Origin: Thioalkalivibrio sp. | Lineage (GTDB): Bacteria > Pseudomonadota > Gammaproteobacteria > Ectothiorhodospirales > Ectothiorhodospiraceae | DNA length: 12,684 nt | Assembly (NCBI GenBank): GCA_003555285.1 | Contig: PWGH01000223.1 | Location: forward strand, 1 to 12,684 | Direction of reading: 5' to 3' | Shown here: one piece after another, positions 1 through 8,304 of the stretch | Layout of the letters: the number at the start of each line of letters is the position of its first letter | How positions within the stretch are numbered: the stretch's first letter is position 1 | Position numbers and translations under genes: made by a program | The notes under the pieces: model-generated | Told to the model about the DNA's origin: nothing | The model's database searches: none | The model's input: only the letters and a program-made list of their open reading frames with translations

Positions 1-149
1 ACGACTTGAGCGTGTCCGGACCGGGCACACCCCGCACGGCTCGGGCACCCACCCACGAGCCATGGATGGCCATCTCCGAGCGCTCATGGACGACTTGAGC
101 GGGTCCGGACCGGGCACACCCCGCACGGCTCGGGCACCCACCCACGAGC
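1..149 (+). repeat. Tandem 89-bp intergenic repeat, two copies (first truncated by the window edge)
   Basis: The block starting ACGACTTGAGCG at position 1 recurs at position 90, giving a period of 89 bp. The 60 bases at 1-60 and 90-149 differ at one position (T at 12, G in the second copy). Each unit contains the small inverted repeats GATGGCCATC, GAGCGCTC and GTCCGGAC, and a CGCTCA...TGAGCG hairpin. A third, diverged copy lies at 12591-12668, also directly oriented. No reading frame is preserved, since 89 is not a multiple of three. It is a noncoding dispersed repeat, of REP/MITE type by inference; the family is not one I can name. Confidence 0.9.
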
Positions 150-185
150 AGCACGCCCTTTGAGGCGCCTGGCGGGAGGAGGCGG

Positions 186-1223
186 TCAGGAGGCGGCTTG
201 CTGGGGGGCGGCGGGTTCGAAGCTGTCGTAGAAGAGACGATCTTCGGGCAGGCCGGCGGCGAGGAAGCGGGCCTTGGCGGCGGCGATCATCGGGGGCGGG
301 CCGGCCATGTAGACATCGAAGCCCGACAGATCGGGATACACGGCGCAGACGGCATCGTGCAGCCAGCCGGTCACAGCCGGGAGGCCCGCGACCCTGTCGG
401 CGCTGGCATCGGACAGCACCGGGGTGCACAGGAACTGGCCTTCGGCGCGTTCGATCTGGGTCTGCAGCCACTGCGGGGCGTAGATGCCGGCTGCGTCGCG
501 GGCGCCCCAGAACAGGTGGTGCGGACGGTCCAGGCCGACCTGCATCAGGTGGTCGAGCATGCCTTTCAACGGCGCGAAACCGGTGCCGCCGCCGACGAAC
601 AGGCGCGGGCGCGTCGATTCCTCGTCGAGCACGAAGGTGCCCAGCGGGCCTTCCAGGCGCAAGAGCGCCTTTTCCTTCAGCTCATGGAAGGCGGCGTCGG
701 AGAAACGGCCGCCGACGACCTTTTTGATGTGCAGCACCAGGTGTTCGTCGTCGTGCGGGGCGTTCGCCAGGGAGTAGCTGCGGCGATCGCCGCCCTTCAA
801 CAGGATATCGATGAACTGACCGGCCAGGAACTGCAGGCGTTCGGCGGCGGGCAGCTTAAGCCGCAGTTCGACCACGTCCGGAGCGAGCAGGGTGCGGGCG
901 GCGACCCGGCACGGCAGGGTTTTGATCACGATGTCGCGCGCCACACCGATCTCCCGGACCTCGACCTCGAGGTCCTCTTCCGGGACCGCCTGGCAGAACA
1001 GGGCAAAGCCGGCGGCCTCGTTTTCCTCGCTGAGGGCCTTCGGGCGCTGCGGCCCGTAGTTCACGGTACCCGACAGCAACCGGCCCTGGCAGGACCCGCA
1101 AGCGCCGTTACGACACCCGTAGGGAAAGGCGAAGCCCTGGCGCAGGGCCGCCTCGAGCACCGTCTCGTCATCTTCGACCATGAACTGGTGGCCGGCCGGT
1201 TGTACCGTGACCTGAAACGCCAT
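186..1223 (-). CDS. 2Fe-2S ferredoxin/FAD/NAD(P)H flavin reductase (CDP-6-deoxy-glucoseen reductase-like)
   Basis: A 345-residue electron-transfer flavoprotein. Residues 1-90 form a plant-type ferredoxin domain with cluster cysteines C37, C42, C45 and C77. An FAD-binding barrel follows, with RRSYSLANAP at 147-156. The NAD(P)-binding domain has GGGTGFAP at 211-218 and MAGPPPM at 306-312. The architecture is that of CDP-6-deoxy-3,4-glucoseen reductases and of oxygenase reductase subunits. The same frame stays open far upstream, but ATG at 1221-1223 is chosen because homology begins there and AAAGGCGG precedes it. No deoxysugar genes are nearby. A reductase of this type is commonly found beside ubiD in Pseudomonas, so a role connected to quinone or flavin redox is more likely than sugar synthesis; this is inference. 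It is divergent from the SDR gene at 1305. Confidence 0.9.
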   Translation of the reverse strand: MAFQVTVQPAGHQFMVEDDETVLEAALRQGFAFPYGCRNGACGSCQGRLLSGTVNYGPQRPKALSEENEAAGFALFCQAVPEEDLEVEVREIGVARDIVIKTLPCRVAARTLLAPDVVELRLKLPAAERLQFLAGQFIDILLKGGDRRSYSLANAPHDDEHLVLHIKKVVGGRFSDAAFHELKEKALLRLEGPLGTFVLDEESTRPRLFVGGGTGFAPLKGMLDHLMQVGLDRPHHLFWGARDAAGIYAPQWLQTQIERAEGQFLCTPVLSDASADRVAGLPAVTGWLHDAVCAVYPDLSGFDVYMAGPPPMIAAAKARFLAAGLPEDRLFYDSFEPAAPQQAAS

Positions 1224-1250
1224 GAAATCCGCCTTTATGGAGAAAGTAGG

Positions 1251-1269
1251 CCGAATTGTCGACAATCGG
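1251..1269. promoter_or_regulatory. Palindrome in the divergent intergenic gap, possible operator
   Basis: The core ATTGTCGACAAT (1255-1266) is a perfect 12-bp palindrome. The flanks CCGA and CGG extend the symmetry if one A is treated as a bulge. It sits centrally in the 81-bp gap between the divergent reductase and SDR genes, where a shared regulator would bind. No clear sigma-70 promoter could be placed around it, so the operator role is a guess from position and symmetry. Confidence 0.35.
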
Positions 1270-1304
1270 CGGCCAAACGCAAACAAGCCGTGGGGTGGTG
1301 GGGG

Positions 1305-2165
1305 ATGTCGGACCGCGATGAGACCGTGATCGTAGGACTGGGTTATGTGGGCCATGCCCTGGCCAACGCGTTGGATCGCAACGGGGAACGCTGGGTCGGC
1401 GTGCGTCGGCGTCCGGAGCCGGACCCCCGAATCCGGGCACTGGATCTGGACCGGGGTGTGCTGCCCGCAGGCGCGCTGCTGGGCCGCCGGATCGTGTACC
1501 TGGCGCCGCCTCCGAAAACGGGCGATGGCGATCCGCGGCTGCGCAGCGTGCTGGAGGCGCTGGCGGAACACCCGCCCGAGCGCTTCATCTATGCCAGCAC
1601 CACCGGGGTGTACGGCAACCAGCAAGGGGCCGATGTGGATGAGAACGCACCACTGCACGCCGCATCGCCGCGGGCCCTGCGGCGCCTGGATGCCGAACAG
1701 GCGCTGGTGGAGGCGTGCTCGCGCTGGCGGACGTCGTGGGCGGTCTTGCGACTGCCGGGGATCTACGGGCCGGGTCGGCTGCGCCAGGAGGCGATCCGCG
1801 CGGGGCTGCAGGTGCCGTGCCCGGATATCTGCCCGCCGGGCAACCGGATCCACCGGGACGACATCGTCGATGTCATCCTGCGCTTTCTGGTGAAGGATGC
1901 GCCGCAGGGTTTCTTCAATCTGGCCGATACTGAACACATGAGCAGCACGGACTTCGCGCTGGCGGTCGCGGAGCGCATCGGCGTCGAATTGCCGCCATGC
2001 ATTCCGGATCTGGAGGTGTATTACGCACTGCAGCCCGGGATGGCCAGTTTTTTGCGCGAGCAGCGGCGGATCGATTCGACCCGGGTGCGCGAGGCCTTGG
2101 GTTGGGCACCGCGCCATGACACCGCGATCGAGGGGATCGAGGCCAGTTTGAGCGCAAGCAGCTGA
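1305..2165 (+). CDS. NAD(P)-dependent epimerase/dehydratase, atypical SDR (YeeZ-like)
   Basis: A 286-residue Rossmann-fold protein of the extended/atypical short-chain dehydrogenase type. The nucleotide-binding loop GLGYVG is at residues 11-16, YASTTGVYG at 96-104 and an LRLPGIYGPGR segment in the middle. The usual catalytic Tyr-x3-Lys is absent: after VYG104 the chain runs through SPRALRRLDAEQ (121-132), as in YeeZ-like proteins annotated only as SDR or NAD-dependent epimerase. Substrate is unknown. ATG at 1305 is preferred because the Rossmann motif begins six residues later; an in-frame GTG at 1290 is the alternative, and the G-rich leader makes the ribosome site ambiguous. It diverges from the flavin reductase and converges on ubiD across a hairpin-rich spacer. 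Confidence 0.85.
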   Translation: MSDRDETVIVGLGYVGHALANALDRNGERWVGVRRRPEPDPRIRALDLDRGVLPAGALLGRRIVYLAPPPKTGDGDPRLRSVLEALAEHPPERFIYASTTGVYGNQQGADVDENAPLHAASPRALRRLDAEQALVEACSRWRTSWAVLRLPGIYGPGRLRQEAIRAGLQVPCPDICPPGNRIHRDDIVDVILRFLVKDAPQGFFNLADTEHMSSTDFALAVAERIGVELPPCIPDLEVYYALQPGMASFLREQRRIDSTRVREALGWAPRHDTAIEGIEASLSASS

Positions 2166-2273
2166 CGCAACGCCTCCGCGTAGGCGGCCAGCCCTCTGGC
2201 CGGTGCCCTCGGCCGAGGCCGCGTCGCCGAGGGGGCTCGCCTCCTACAGGGCAGCGGGGCGGTGTGTATTCGG
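2166..2273. repeat. Hairpin-rich convergent spacer with a REP-like element (2223-2251)
   Basis: The spacer between the convergent SDR and ubiD genes contains small GC-rich inverted repeats: CGCCTCC...GGCGG, GGCCAGCCCTCTGGCC and CTCGGCCGAG. Positions 2223-2251 are the exact reverse complement of 12145-12173 (29 of 29 bases), a REP-like sequence built around GTAGGAGGCGAGCCC. No T-tract is present, so termination by hairpin is possible but unproven. Confidence 0.75.
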
Positions 2274-3770
2274 TCAGGGGTTGGGGGGATCTGGATCGAG
2301 GTTCAGGGTAGACCAGAGGGCGTCGACGCGCTCTTTCACGGCGGGGTCCATGGTGATCGGGCGGCCCCATTCGCGTTGGGTCTCTCCGGGCCATTTGTTG
2401 GTCGCGTCCAAGCCCATCTTGGAACCGAGGCCCGAGACCGGTGAGGCGAAGTCGAGGTAGTCGATCGGGGTGTTCTCGATCAGCACGGTGTCGCGCGCGG
2501 GATCCATCCGGGTGGTGATGGCCCAGATCACGTCCTTCCAATCGCGGGTGTTCACATCGTCGTCGACGACGATCACGAACTTGGTGTACATGAACTGGCG
2601 CAGGAAGGACCACACGCCCATCATCACCCGCTTCGCGTGGCCGGGGTACTGCTTGCGCATGCTGACCACCGCGAGGCGGTAGGAACAGCCCTCCGGCGGC
2701 AGATAGAAGTCGACGATCTCCGGAAACTGCTTCTGCAGGATCGGCACGAAGACCTCGTTCAAAGCCACGCCGAGGATCGCCGGCTCATCCGGCGGGCGGC
2801 CGGTGTAGGTGCTGTGGTAGATCGGATCCTTGCGATGCGTGATCCGATCGACGGTGAAGACCGGGAAATCGTCGACCTCGTTGTAGTACCCCGTGTGATC
2901 GCCGAACGGGCCCTCGGGCGCGGTGTCACCGGGATGAATGTGGCCCTCGAGCACGAACTCGGCCGCGGCCGGCACCTCGAGGTCTGAGCCGAGGCAGCGC
3001 ACGAGTTCGGTGCGGCTGCCGCGGAGCAGGCCGGCGAACGCGTATTCCGACAGGCTGTCGGGGACCGGCGTGACCGCGCCGAGGATGGTGGCCGGGTCGG
3101 CGCCGAGGGCCACAGCGATGGGGAAGGGCTCGCCGGGATGAGCCTCGAGCCAGTCGCGAAAATCCAGCGCGCCGCCGCGGTGCGAGAGCCAGCGCATGAT
3201 CACCCGATTGCGGCCGATCACCTGCTGGCGGTAGATGCCGAGGTTCTGCCGGGTCTGCTTGGGCCCGCGCGTGACCACGAGCCCCCAGGTGATCAGCGGT
3301 CCGGCATCCCCAGGCCAGCAGGTCTGCACCGGCAGCGTACTGAGGTCCACATCCGCGGCCTCGATCACGCATTCCTGCGCCGGACCCGAACGCACGCGCT
3401 TGGGCGCCATGTCCAGGATCTTGCGAAAGATCGGCAACGATTCCCAGGCCGCCTTCAGACCCTTGGGCGGATCCGGCTGTTTCAGGAAGGCCAGCAGCTT
3501 GCCGATTTCGCGCAGTTCAGCGACATCGGTCGCACCCATGCCCAAGGCCACGCGCTCCGGCGTGCCAAAGAGGTTGCCGAGCACCGGTGTGGCAAAGCCC
3601 TTCGGATTTTCGAACAACAGTGCCGGGCCGCCGGCGCGCAGCACCCGATCGCAGATCTCGGTCATCTCGAGGTTCGGATCCACCTCGGTCGAGATGCGAC
3701 GCAGCTCGCCCCGGGCCTCGAGCAGGGTGACGAACTCGCGCAGGTCACGGTATTTCAGGGACTGGGTCAT
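2274..3770 (-). CDS. ubiD: 4-hydroxy-3-polyprenylbenzoate decarboxylase, UbiD
   Basis: A 498-residue prenyl-FMN-dependent decarboxylase that removes the carboxylate of 4-hydroxy-3-polyprenylbenzoate in ubiquinone synthesis. Family landmarks are [10 protein letters not shown] around residues 174-183, which binds prFMN, metal and phosphate, and [11 protein letters not shown] at 286-296 carrying the catalytic acidic residues. VIVVDDDVN and the C-terminal [12 protein letters not shown] segment are also typical. Length fits the bacterial family (about 490-500). It starts at ATG 3768-3770, and [13 protein letters not shown] is a typical UbiD N-terminus. The cofactor-making UbiX is not in the window. 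The flavin reductase downstream, past the SDR gene, matches a known ubiD neighbourhood. It is divergent from yqhA across 52 bp. Confidence 0.97.
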   Translation of the reverse strand: MTQSLKYRDLREFVTLLEARGELRRISTEVDPNLEMTEICDRVLRAGGPALLFENPKGFATPVLGNLFGTPERVALGMGATDVAELREIGKLLAFLKQPDPPKGLKAAWESLPIFRKILDMAPKRVRSGPAQECVIEAADVDLSTLPVQTCWPGDAGPLITWGLVVTRGPKQTRQNLGIYRQQVIGRNRVIMRWLSHRGGALDFRDWLEAHPGEPFPIAVALGADPATILGAVTPVPDSLSEYAFAGLLRGSRTELVRCLGSDLEVPAAAEFVLEGHIHPGDTAPEGPFGDHTGYYNEVDDFPVFTVDRITHRKDPIYHSTYTGRPPDEPAILGVALNEVFVPILQKQFPEIVDFYLPPEGCSYRLAVVSMRKQYPGHAKRVMMGVWSFLRQFMYTKFVIVVDDDVNTRDWKDVIWAITTRMDPARDTVLIENTPIDYLDFASPVSGLGSKMGLDATNKWPGETQREWGRPITMDPAVKERVDALWSTLNLDPDPPNP

Positions 3771-3822
3771 GATTGGGGAAACATCCTAGAATAAGGGGTA
3801 CTTCTACCTAGAGAGTGTAACG

Positions 3823-4341
3823 ATGATCGAACGTGGCCTCGAACAAGTGATGCTGGCGAGCCGTTGGTTGCTGGCACCGATCTACGTCGGGCTCAGCATC
3901 GTGCTGCTGGCGCTCGCAATCAAGTTCTACCAGGAATTGTTTCATCTGGTCCCGCGTATCTTCGAAATCCGGGAGATGGACCTGATCCTGATGGCGTTGG
4001 CGCTGATCGACATCGTGCTGATTGCCGGTTTGATCATCATGGTGATGTATTCGAGCTACGAAACCTTCGTCGGCAAGCTCAACGTGAGCGAGCACAAGCG
4101 CGCCGGGTGGCTGGACAAGATGGACGTCGGTTCATTGAAGCTGAAGGTCGCCGCGTCGATCGTCGCGATCTCCTCGATCCATTTGTTGAAGGCCTTCATG
4201 AACATCGAGGCGATCCCGAACGACAAGCTGCTCTGGTACGTGCTGGTGCACCTGACCTTTGTGGTGTCGGCAGTGTTGATGGGCGTCATGGAACACTACT
4301 CGGCCAAGAAGAGCCCGGGCGACGAGACCAGCCCCATTTGA
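3823..4341 (+). CDS. yqhA: UPF0114 family inner-membrane protein, YqhA
   Basis: A 172-residue integral membrane protein that parallels E. coli YqhA almost throughout: [14 protein letters not shown] near the start, then [28 protein letters not shown] and [17 protein letters not shown]. Four hydrophobic helices can be placed at about 15-33, 54-76, 109-126 and 136-157. Cellular function is not established for the family. ATG at 3823 is preceded by a weak GAGAG element; TAGAAT at 3787-3792 is a possible -10 hexamer but has no good -35. The gene ends before a strong hairpin shared with the convergent xth. Confidence 0.95.
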   Translation: MIERGLEQVMLASRWLLAPIYVGLSIVLLALAIKFYQELFHLVPRIFEIREMDLILMALALIDIVLIAGLIIMVMYSSYETFVGKLNVSEHKRAGWLDKMDVGSLKLKVAASIVAISSIHLLKAFMNIEAIPNDKLLWYVLVHLTFVVSAVLMGVMEHYSAKKSPGDETSPI

Positions 4342-4349
4342 GGCTACCC

Positions 4350-4396
4350 GCGTCGGTGCCCACGCCGGACGGGGTCTGCGGCGTGGGCACCGACGC
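4350..4396. terminator. 18-bp perfect inverted repeat between convergent yqhA and xth
   Basis: Arms GCGTCGGTGCCCACGCCG (4350-4367) and CGGCGTGGGCACCGACGC (4379-4396) are exact reverse complements with an 11-base loop. The element starts 8 bases after the yqhA stop and lies 33 bases beyond the xth stop on the other strand, so it could end both transcripts. It lacks a run of T on either side, so it may instead block read-through or stabilise mRNA 3' ends. Confidence 0.75.
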
Positions 4397-4429
4397 CGAC
4401 GGCGCTTGGACGGGCGATTGGGCTTCGGG

Positions 4430-5212
4430 TTATTGGACGTCGGGCTCGAGGGCGAATTCGGCGAGCACCGGGGCGTGGTCGGAAGGGCGTTCCCAGGACC
4501 GCGGCGACAGGTCGATGCAACTGTTGCGACAGTGTAGCAACAGGGGCGTGCTGGCCAGGATCAGATCGATGCGCAGCCCGCGCTTGCGGCGAAACGAACC
4601 GGACCGGTAGTCGAACCAGCTGAACTGCGCCTCGGGCTGATCGTGCAGCCGGAAGCAATCGGCGAACCCCAAATCCAGGATCCGGCGCAGCGCGCTGCGC
4701 TCCGGCTCGGAGACCAGCACCCGGTCCTTCCAGAGTTCCGGGTCGTGCACGTCGCGGTCGTCGGGGGCAATGTTGAAATCGCCAAGCACCACCATGTTCG
4801 GGTAGGTTTCGAGCTCTTCGGCGAGCCACAGGTGCAGGCGGCGCAGCCAATCGAGCTTGTATGCGTATTTTTCCGAGTCCACGGCCTCGCCGTTGACCAC
4901 ATACAGGTTCACCACCCGCAACCCGTCGACCGTCCCGGCCAGAATGCGCCGTTGGGCGTCTTCGAGGCCGGGGGGATCGGTGACCGGGTCCAGGATCGGC
5001 GCGCGCGTCAGCAGCGCCACCCCGTTGTAGGTCTTCTGGCCGGAATAGGCGACCTGATATCCGGCGGCGGTAATCGCTTCCACCGGGAAATTCTCGTCGA
5101 GGAGCTTGGTCTCCTGCAGCGCCAACACATCCGGTGTCTCGGTCTCCAACCAGGCCAGGACCTGCGGCAGGCGCACCTTCAGCGAATTCACATTCCATGT
5201 GGCGATTTTCAC
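4430..5212 (-). CDS. xth: Exodeoxyribonuclease III (AP endonuclease family)
   Basis: A 260-residue enzyme of the ExoIII/APE1 family, which cuts 5' to abasic sites and removes 3' blocking groups in base-excision repair. Active-site residues are recognisable: N7 in WNVNS, metal ligand E34 in LQETK, Y104 in NLYVVNGE, D145 and N147 in GDFNIAP, D216 in RIDLILAS, and the D245-H246 pair in SDHAPV. Length is close to the usual 255-270. The start is GTG at 5210-5212, which overlaps the prlC stop as GTGA; GGAGG five or six bases upstream, inside the prlC end, supports it and suggests translational coupling. It is last in the minus-strand run from lemA and ends at TAA before the shared hairpin. Confidence 0.97.
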   Translation of the reverse strand: MKIATWNVNSLKVRLPQVLAWLETETPDVLALQETKLLDENFPVEAITAAGYQVAYSGQKTYNGVALLTRAPILDPVTDPPGLEDAQRRILAGTVDGLRVVNLYVVNGEAVDSEKYAYKLDWLRRLHLWLAEELETYPNMVVLGDFNIAPDDRDVHDPELWKDRVLVSEPERSALRRILDLGFADCFRLHDQPEAQFSWFDYRSGSFRRKRGLRIDLILASTPLLLHCRNSCIDLSPRSWERPSDHAPVLAEFALEPDVQ

Positions 5213-7254
5213 GCCGCCTCCAACCCGCTGTGGCGCAACAGCGCGTCGATGCTCGGCTCACGCCCGCGGAAGGCCTTGAAGGACTCCAACGCCGGCCGCG
5301 ACGCCCCGACCTCAAGAATCTCCTGCAGGTATTGCGCACCGACCTCGGCCGAGAACAGGCCCTCTTCCTCGAAGCGGGCGAAGGCGTCCGCGGACAGCAC
5401 CTCGGCCCATTTGTAGCTGTAGTAGCCCGCGGCATACCCGCCCGCGAAGATGTGCGCAAAGCCGTGCTGGAAGCGGTTGAAGGCCGGCGGGCGGATCACC
5501 GCGACCTCGTCGCGCACCCGGTCCAGCAGGTCCTGCATTTGCGCGGCGTCGGTGGGGGCGGGGCCGGCGTGCAGCCGCATGTCGAACAGCGAGAACTCGG
5601 CCTGTCGCAGCAGTTGCAACGCGCTCTGGAAGTGGCGCGTCCCCTGCATGCGCACGAACAGGTCTTCGGGCATCGGGGCATCGGTTTCGTGGTGGCGTGC
5701 GAACAAGTCCAGCGCCTCGCGCTCCCAGCACCAGTTCTCCATGAACTGGCTGGGCAGCTCGACCGCATCCCATTCGACGCCGTTGATGCCGGCGATCTCC
5801 GGATGATCCACGCGGGTCAGCATGTGGTGCAGTCCATGGCCGAATTCGTGGAACAGCGTGGTGACCTCGTCATGGGTGAATAGCGCCGCCTTGCCGTCCA
5901 CCGGGGGGGTGGAGTTGCAGGTCATGTACGCCACCGGCAGCTGCACGGTGTCGGCACTGACGAAGCGATTGCGGCAGACGTCCATCCAGGCGCCACCGCG
6001 CTTGCCGGAGCGGGCGTAGAGATCGAAATAGAATCCGGCGCGCTGCTCGCCGGTGGCATCCTTGATCACGTAATAGCGCACGTCGTCGTGCCAGGTCTCG
6101 ACCGTGTCATCCGGGGTGATGCTGACATTGAACAGACGCTCGACCAAACCGAACAGCCCGCCGACCACGCGGTGCGCCGGGAAGTAGGGCTTGAGCATCT
6201 CCTGGCTGAGGCCCAGGCGGTCGGAACGGATCTGCTCGGCAACAAAACCGTAATCCCAGGATTCCAGCCCCTCCAGACCCAGGCGCTCCCGGGCGTAACG
6301 GCGCATGTCCTCGAGGTCGGCCTGGGCGGGAGCCCGGGCCCGGCGCGCCAGATCGCGCAGAAAGCGTTCGACGGTTTCCGGGCTGTCCGCCATCTTGGTG
6401 GCGAGCGACCGCTCGGCGTGGTGCGCAAAGCCGGTGAGGTGCGCCTTTTCCTCGCGCAGCTGCAGGATTTCCGGCATCACCGCGCTGTTGTCGAAGCGGC
6501 CGGCGTCCGGACCCTGATCGGAGGCGCGGGTGGCATAAGCGGTATAGACCAGCTGGCGCAGATCGCGGTCCTGGGCATGGCTGAGGATCGCGTAGTAGCT
6601 GGGGAAATCGAGTGTGATGACGAAACCGTCCTGATCGCGTTCGCGGGCGTTCTGCGCGAGCATCGCCTGCGCCGATTCCGGGACACCGGCCAGGCGCTTG
6701 GCATCGGCCAGGTGCAGCGTCCAGGACTGTGTGGCATCGAGAACATTCTCTTCATAGCGGGCGGTCAACGCGGACAGGCGCGCGTTGATCTCGCGCAGCC
6801 GGGTCTTCTGGGCCTCGGGCAGGTCTACACCGCTGAGCTTGAAGTCGCGCAACGCGTCGCGCACCAGCTTCTGCCGGTCAGCCGGCGCGTTTTTGAAGTC
6901 CGGGCTCGCGGCCAGCCGTTCGAAGGCGCCGTAGAGTTCGGCATTCTGCGACAACTCGCTGCCGTACTCGGACAGCTTCGGCAGGCAGGCGTTGTAGGCC
7001 GCGCGCAGCGCCTCGGTGTTCATTACCGAGTTCAGATGCCGGACCGGGGACCACGCGGCATCCAGGCGCAGATCGATGCGCTCCAGCGGCACGATGAAGC
7101 CCTCCCAGGTGGGCGTCTGCGGTAATTGCGCCAACAGCTCGGCGATCGCGGCTCGGTTCTCGGCGAGGACGGTGTCCACAGCCGGTTCGACATCCTCGGG
7201 CCGGATGCTGCGAAAGGCCGGAAGGGTTTCGGTCACCAGTAGGGGATTGGACAC
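5209..7254 (-). CDS. prlC: Oligopeptidase A, M3 family zinc metallopeptidase
   Basis: A 681-residue cytosolic zinc peptidase that degrades short peptides, including cleaved signal peptides. The zinc motif HEFGH is at 469-473 (H469, E470, H473), and the third ligand is E499 in VEWDAVELPSQ; NWCWE follows as usual. The frame is open to an ATG at 7303-7305, but GTG at 7252-7254 is preferred: AGGAG lies five bases upstream (7260-7264) and the product then begins SNPLL, as in E. coli PrlC (TNPLL). The longer reading would also overlap the upstream gene's end. Length equals the E. coli enzyme's. The gap to the GIDE gene is 26 bp and the stop overlaps xth, so the genes are probably co-transcribed. 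Confidence 0.97.
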   Translation of the reverse strand: MSNPLLVTETLPAFRSIRPEDVEPAVDTVLAENRAAIAELLAQLPQTPTWEGFIVPLERIDLRLDAAWSPVRHLNSVMNTEALRAAYNACLPKLSEYGSELSQNAELYGAFERLAASPDFKNAPADRQKLVRDALRDFKLSGVDLPEAQKTRLREINARLSALTARYEENVLDATQSWTLHLADAKRLAGVPESAQAMLAQNARERDQDGFVITLDFPSYYAILSHAQDRDLRQLVYTAYATRASDQGPDAGRFDNSAVMPEILQLREEKAHLTGFAHHAERSLATKMADSPETVERFLRDLARRARAPAQADLEDMRRYARERLGLEGLESWDYGFVAEQIRSDRLGLSQEMLKPYFPAHRVVGGLFGLVERLFNVSITPDDTVETWHDDVRYYVIKDATGEQRAGFYFDLYARSGKRGGAWMDVCRNRFVSADTVQLPVAYMTCNSTPPVDGKAALFTHDEVTTLFHEFGHGLHHMLTRVDHPEIAGINGVEWDAVELPSQFMENWCWEREALDLFARHHETDAPMPEDLFVRMQGTRHFQSALQLLRQAEFSLFDMRLHAGPAPTDAAQMQDLLDRVRDEVAVIRPPAFNRFQHGFAHIFAGGYAAGYYSYKWAEVLSADAFARFEEEGLFSAEVGAQYLQEILEVGASRPALESFKAFRGREPSIDALLRHSGLEAA

Positions 7255-7280
7255 GGGCGCTCCTGGGTTGGTTGTGGGGT

Positions 7281-8288
7281 TCAAAAATGCAGCGTCACGG
7301 CCCATAACGCAAGACTGGCCGCGACCACAAAGACGAGGCCCGAACCATAGGCTCGAAGGCGTTGCCGTACCAGAAGCTGGGCTTCGCTCAGGGTAGATAG
7401 CAGGAGGATACGCTGGCTGCCGCGTTCTCCACGGCGCAGCAGGTGAAAGGCCTCCGGATGCGTCTCCTCAGCCATCTCCTGATCCACTGCGACCTTCGCG
7501 GCGGCGCGCACCTGGTTCCAATCCGCCACCGACAGTTCGCCGTTGCCACTGGAGTCGAAGCGCCTGATGACCGCCGGGTCCGTTTTCCACTGTGCCAGGC
7601 GCTCGCGCAGGCGCTCGTTGCGGTCCGGGCCCTCGTGGTGGCGGGTAGTGAATTCGCCCACCGCCAGCAGCGCCTGGTGGGCGTACAGGCGCTCCTCGGT
7701 AAAGCGGTAGCGGCCGCGGCCCAGCACCATGCGACCGAAGCCGGTCCTGCCCAACCCGGGTCCGCTCAACCCAAGTCCGCCGATCAAGCCGCTGTCCATG
7801 CGCCCACGCCCGGGCCGATCGGGTCCGGACGTCGTGCGGTATGCGGCCCGGCGGGTCGCGCCGTACCAGACCTCCCGAGCGGGCGCCACCACCAGGGCGC
7901 CGTCGGGATCGATCACGCAGTCGCCGGTCTCGTCGGTGATCCGGAACAGGTCCCCGGAAGTTCCGTGCTCCACCACCGTGCGGCGGCGATTGCGGCCGCT
8001 GCCACGGGTTTCTTCAACCCGGTAGCGGTACCACACGCAGGGCCGGCCGCTGAGCCGGGCCTGGATCTCGGGACCGGGCAACCAGCCGGTCGTGCCCTCG
8101 AGCTGGACAAAGCCCTGGGGGACCGATCGGATGCGCGCCGTCGGGGTGTCGGCGATCAATCGGAGCAGCCGCCCATAGCGCAGGAAGCCGTAAAGCCCCC
8201 CGGCGGCCAGCGCCGTCAGCAGGCCGACCACCCAGATCAGATCGCTGCCCTCGAGGGAGAGGAGCCATTGCTGTAAGCCCGAAACCAT
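7281..8288 (-). CDS. GIDE-domain membrane protein with an EF-hand-like loop
   Basis: A 335-residue protein with one N-terminal (about 17-36) and one C-terminal (about 316-333) membrane helix. The region between resembles the GIDE/BAM domain of the MUL1/MAPL family, with RPCVWYRYRVEE at 82-93 and ETGDCVIDPDGALVV at 120-134. The RING zinc-binding cysteines of the eukaryotic ligases are absent, so ubiquitin-ligase activity should not be inferred from the family name. A glycine-rich stretch covers about 166-192. Residues 245-256 (DSSGNGELSVAD) fit an EF-hand calcium loop with positions 1, 3, 5, 6, 8 and 12 filled by D, S, N, G, L and D. Bacterial GIDE proteins often sit beside lemA, as here (16-bp gap). 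Function unknown; likely envelope stress or membrane organisation with LemA, by inference. Confidence 0.85.
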   Translation of the reverse strand: MVSGLQQWLLSLEGSDLIWVVGLLTALAAGGLYGFLRYGRLLRLIADTPTARIRSVPQGFVQLEGTTGWLPGPEIQARLSGRPCVWYRYRVEETRGSGRNRRRTVVEHGTSGDLFRITDETGDCVIDPDGALVVAPAREVWYGATRRAAYRTTSGPDRPGRGRMDSGLIGGLGLSGPGLGRTGFGRMVLGRGRYRFTEERLYAHQALLAVGEFTTRHHEGPDRNERLRERLAQWKTDPAVIRRFDSSGNGELSVADWNQVRAAAKVAVDQEMAEETHPEAFHLLRRGERGSQRILLLSTLSEAQLLVRQRLRAYGSGLVFVVAASLALWAVTLHF

Positions 8289-8304
8289 CGTCAGGGAACG
8301 GGCA

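Noticed and set aside
1..149. CRISPR array.
   Set aside because: The 89-bp units abut directly with no unique spacers, and no cas genes are present.
198..1304. Long open frame antisense to the flavin reductase, continuous with the SDR gene; likewise the reductase frame stays open across 1224-2117 antisense to the SDR.
   Set aside because: Both extensions have the arginine/proline/glycine-rich composition of antisense frames in GC-rich DNA, and recognisable protein motifs begin only at 1305 and 1223.
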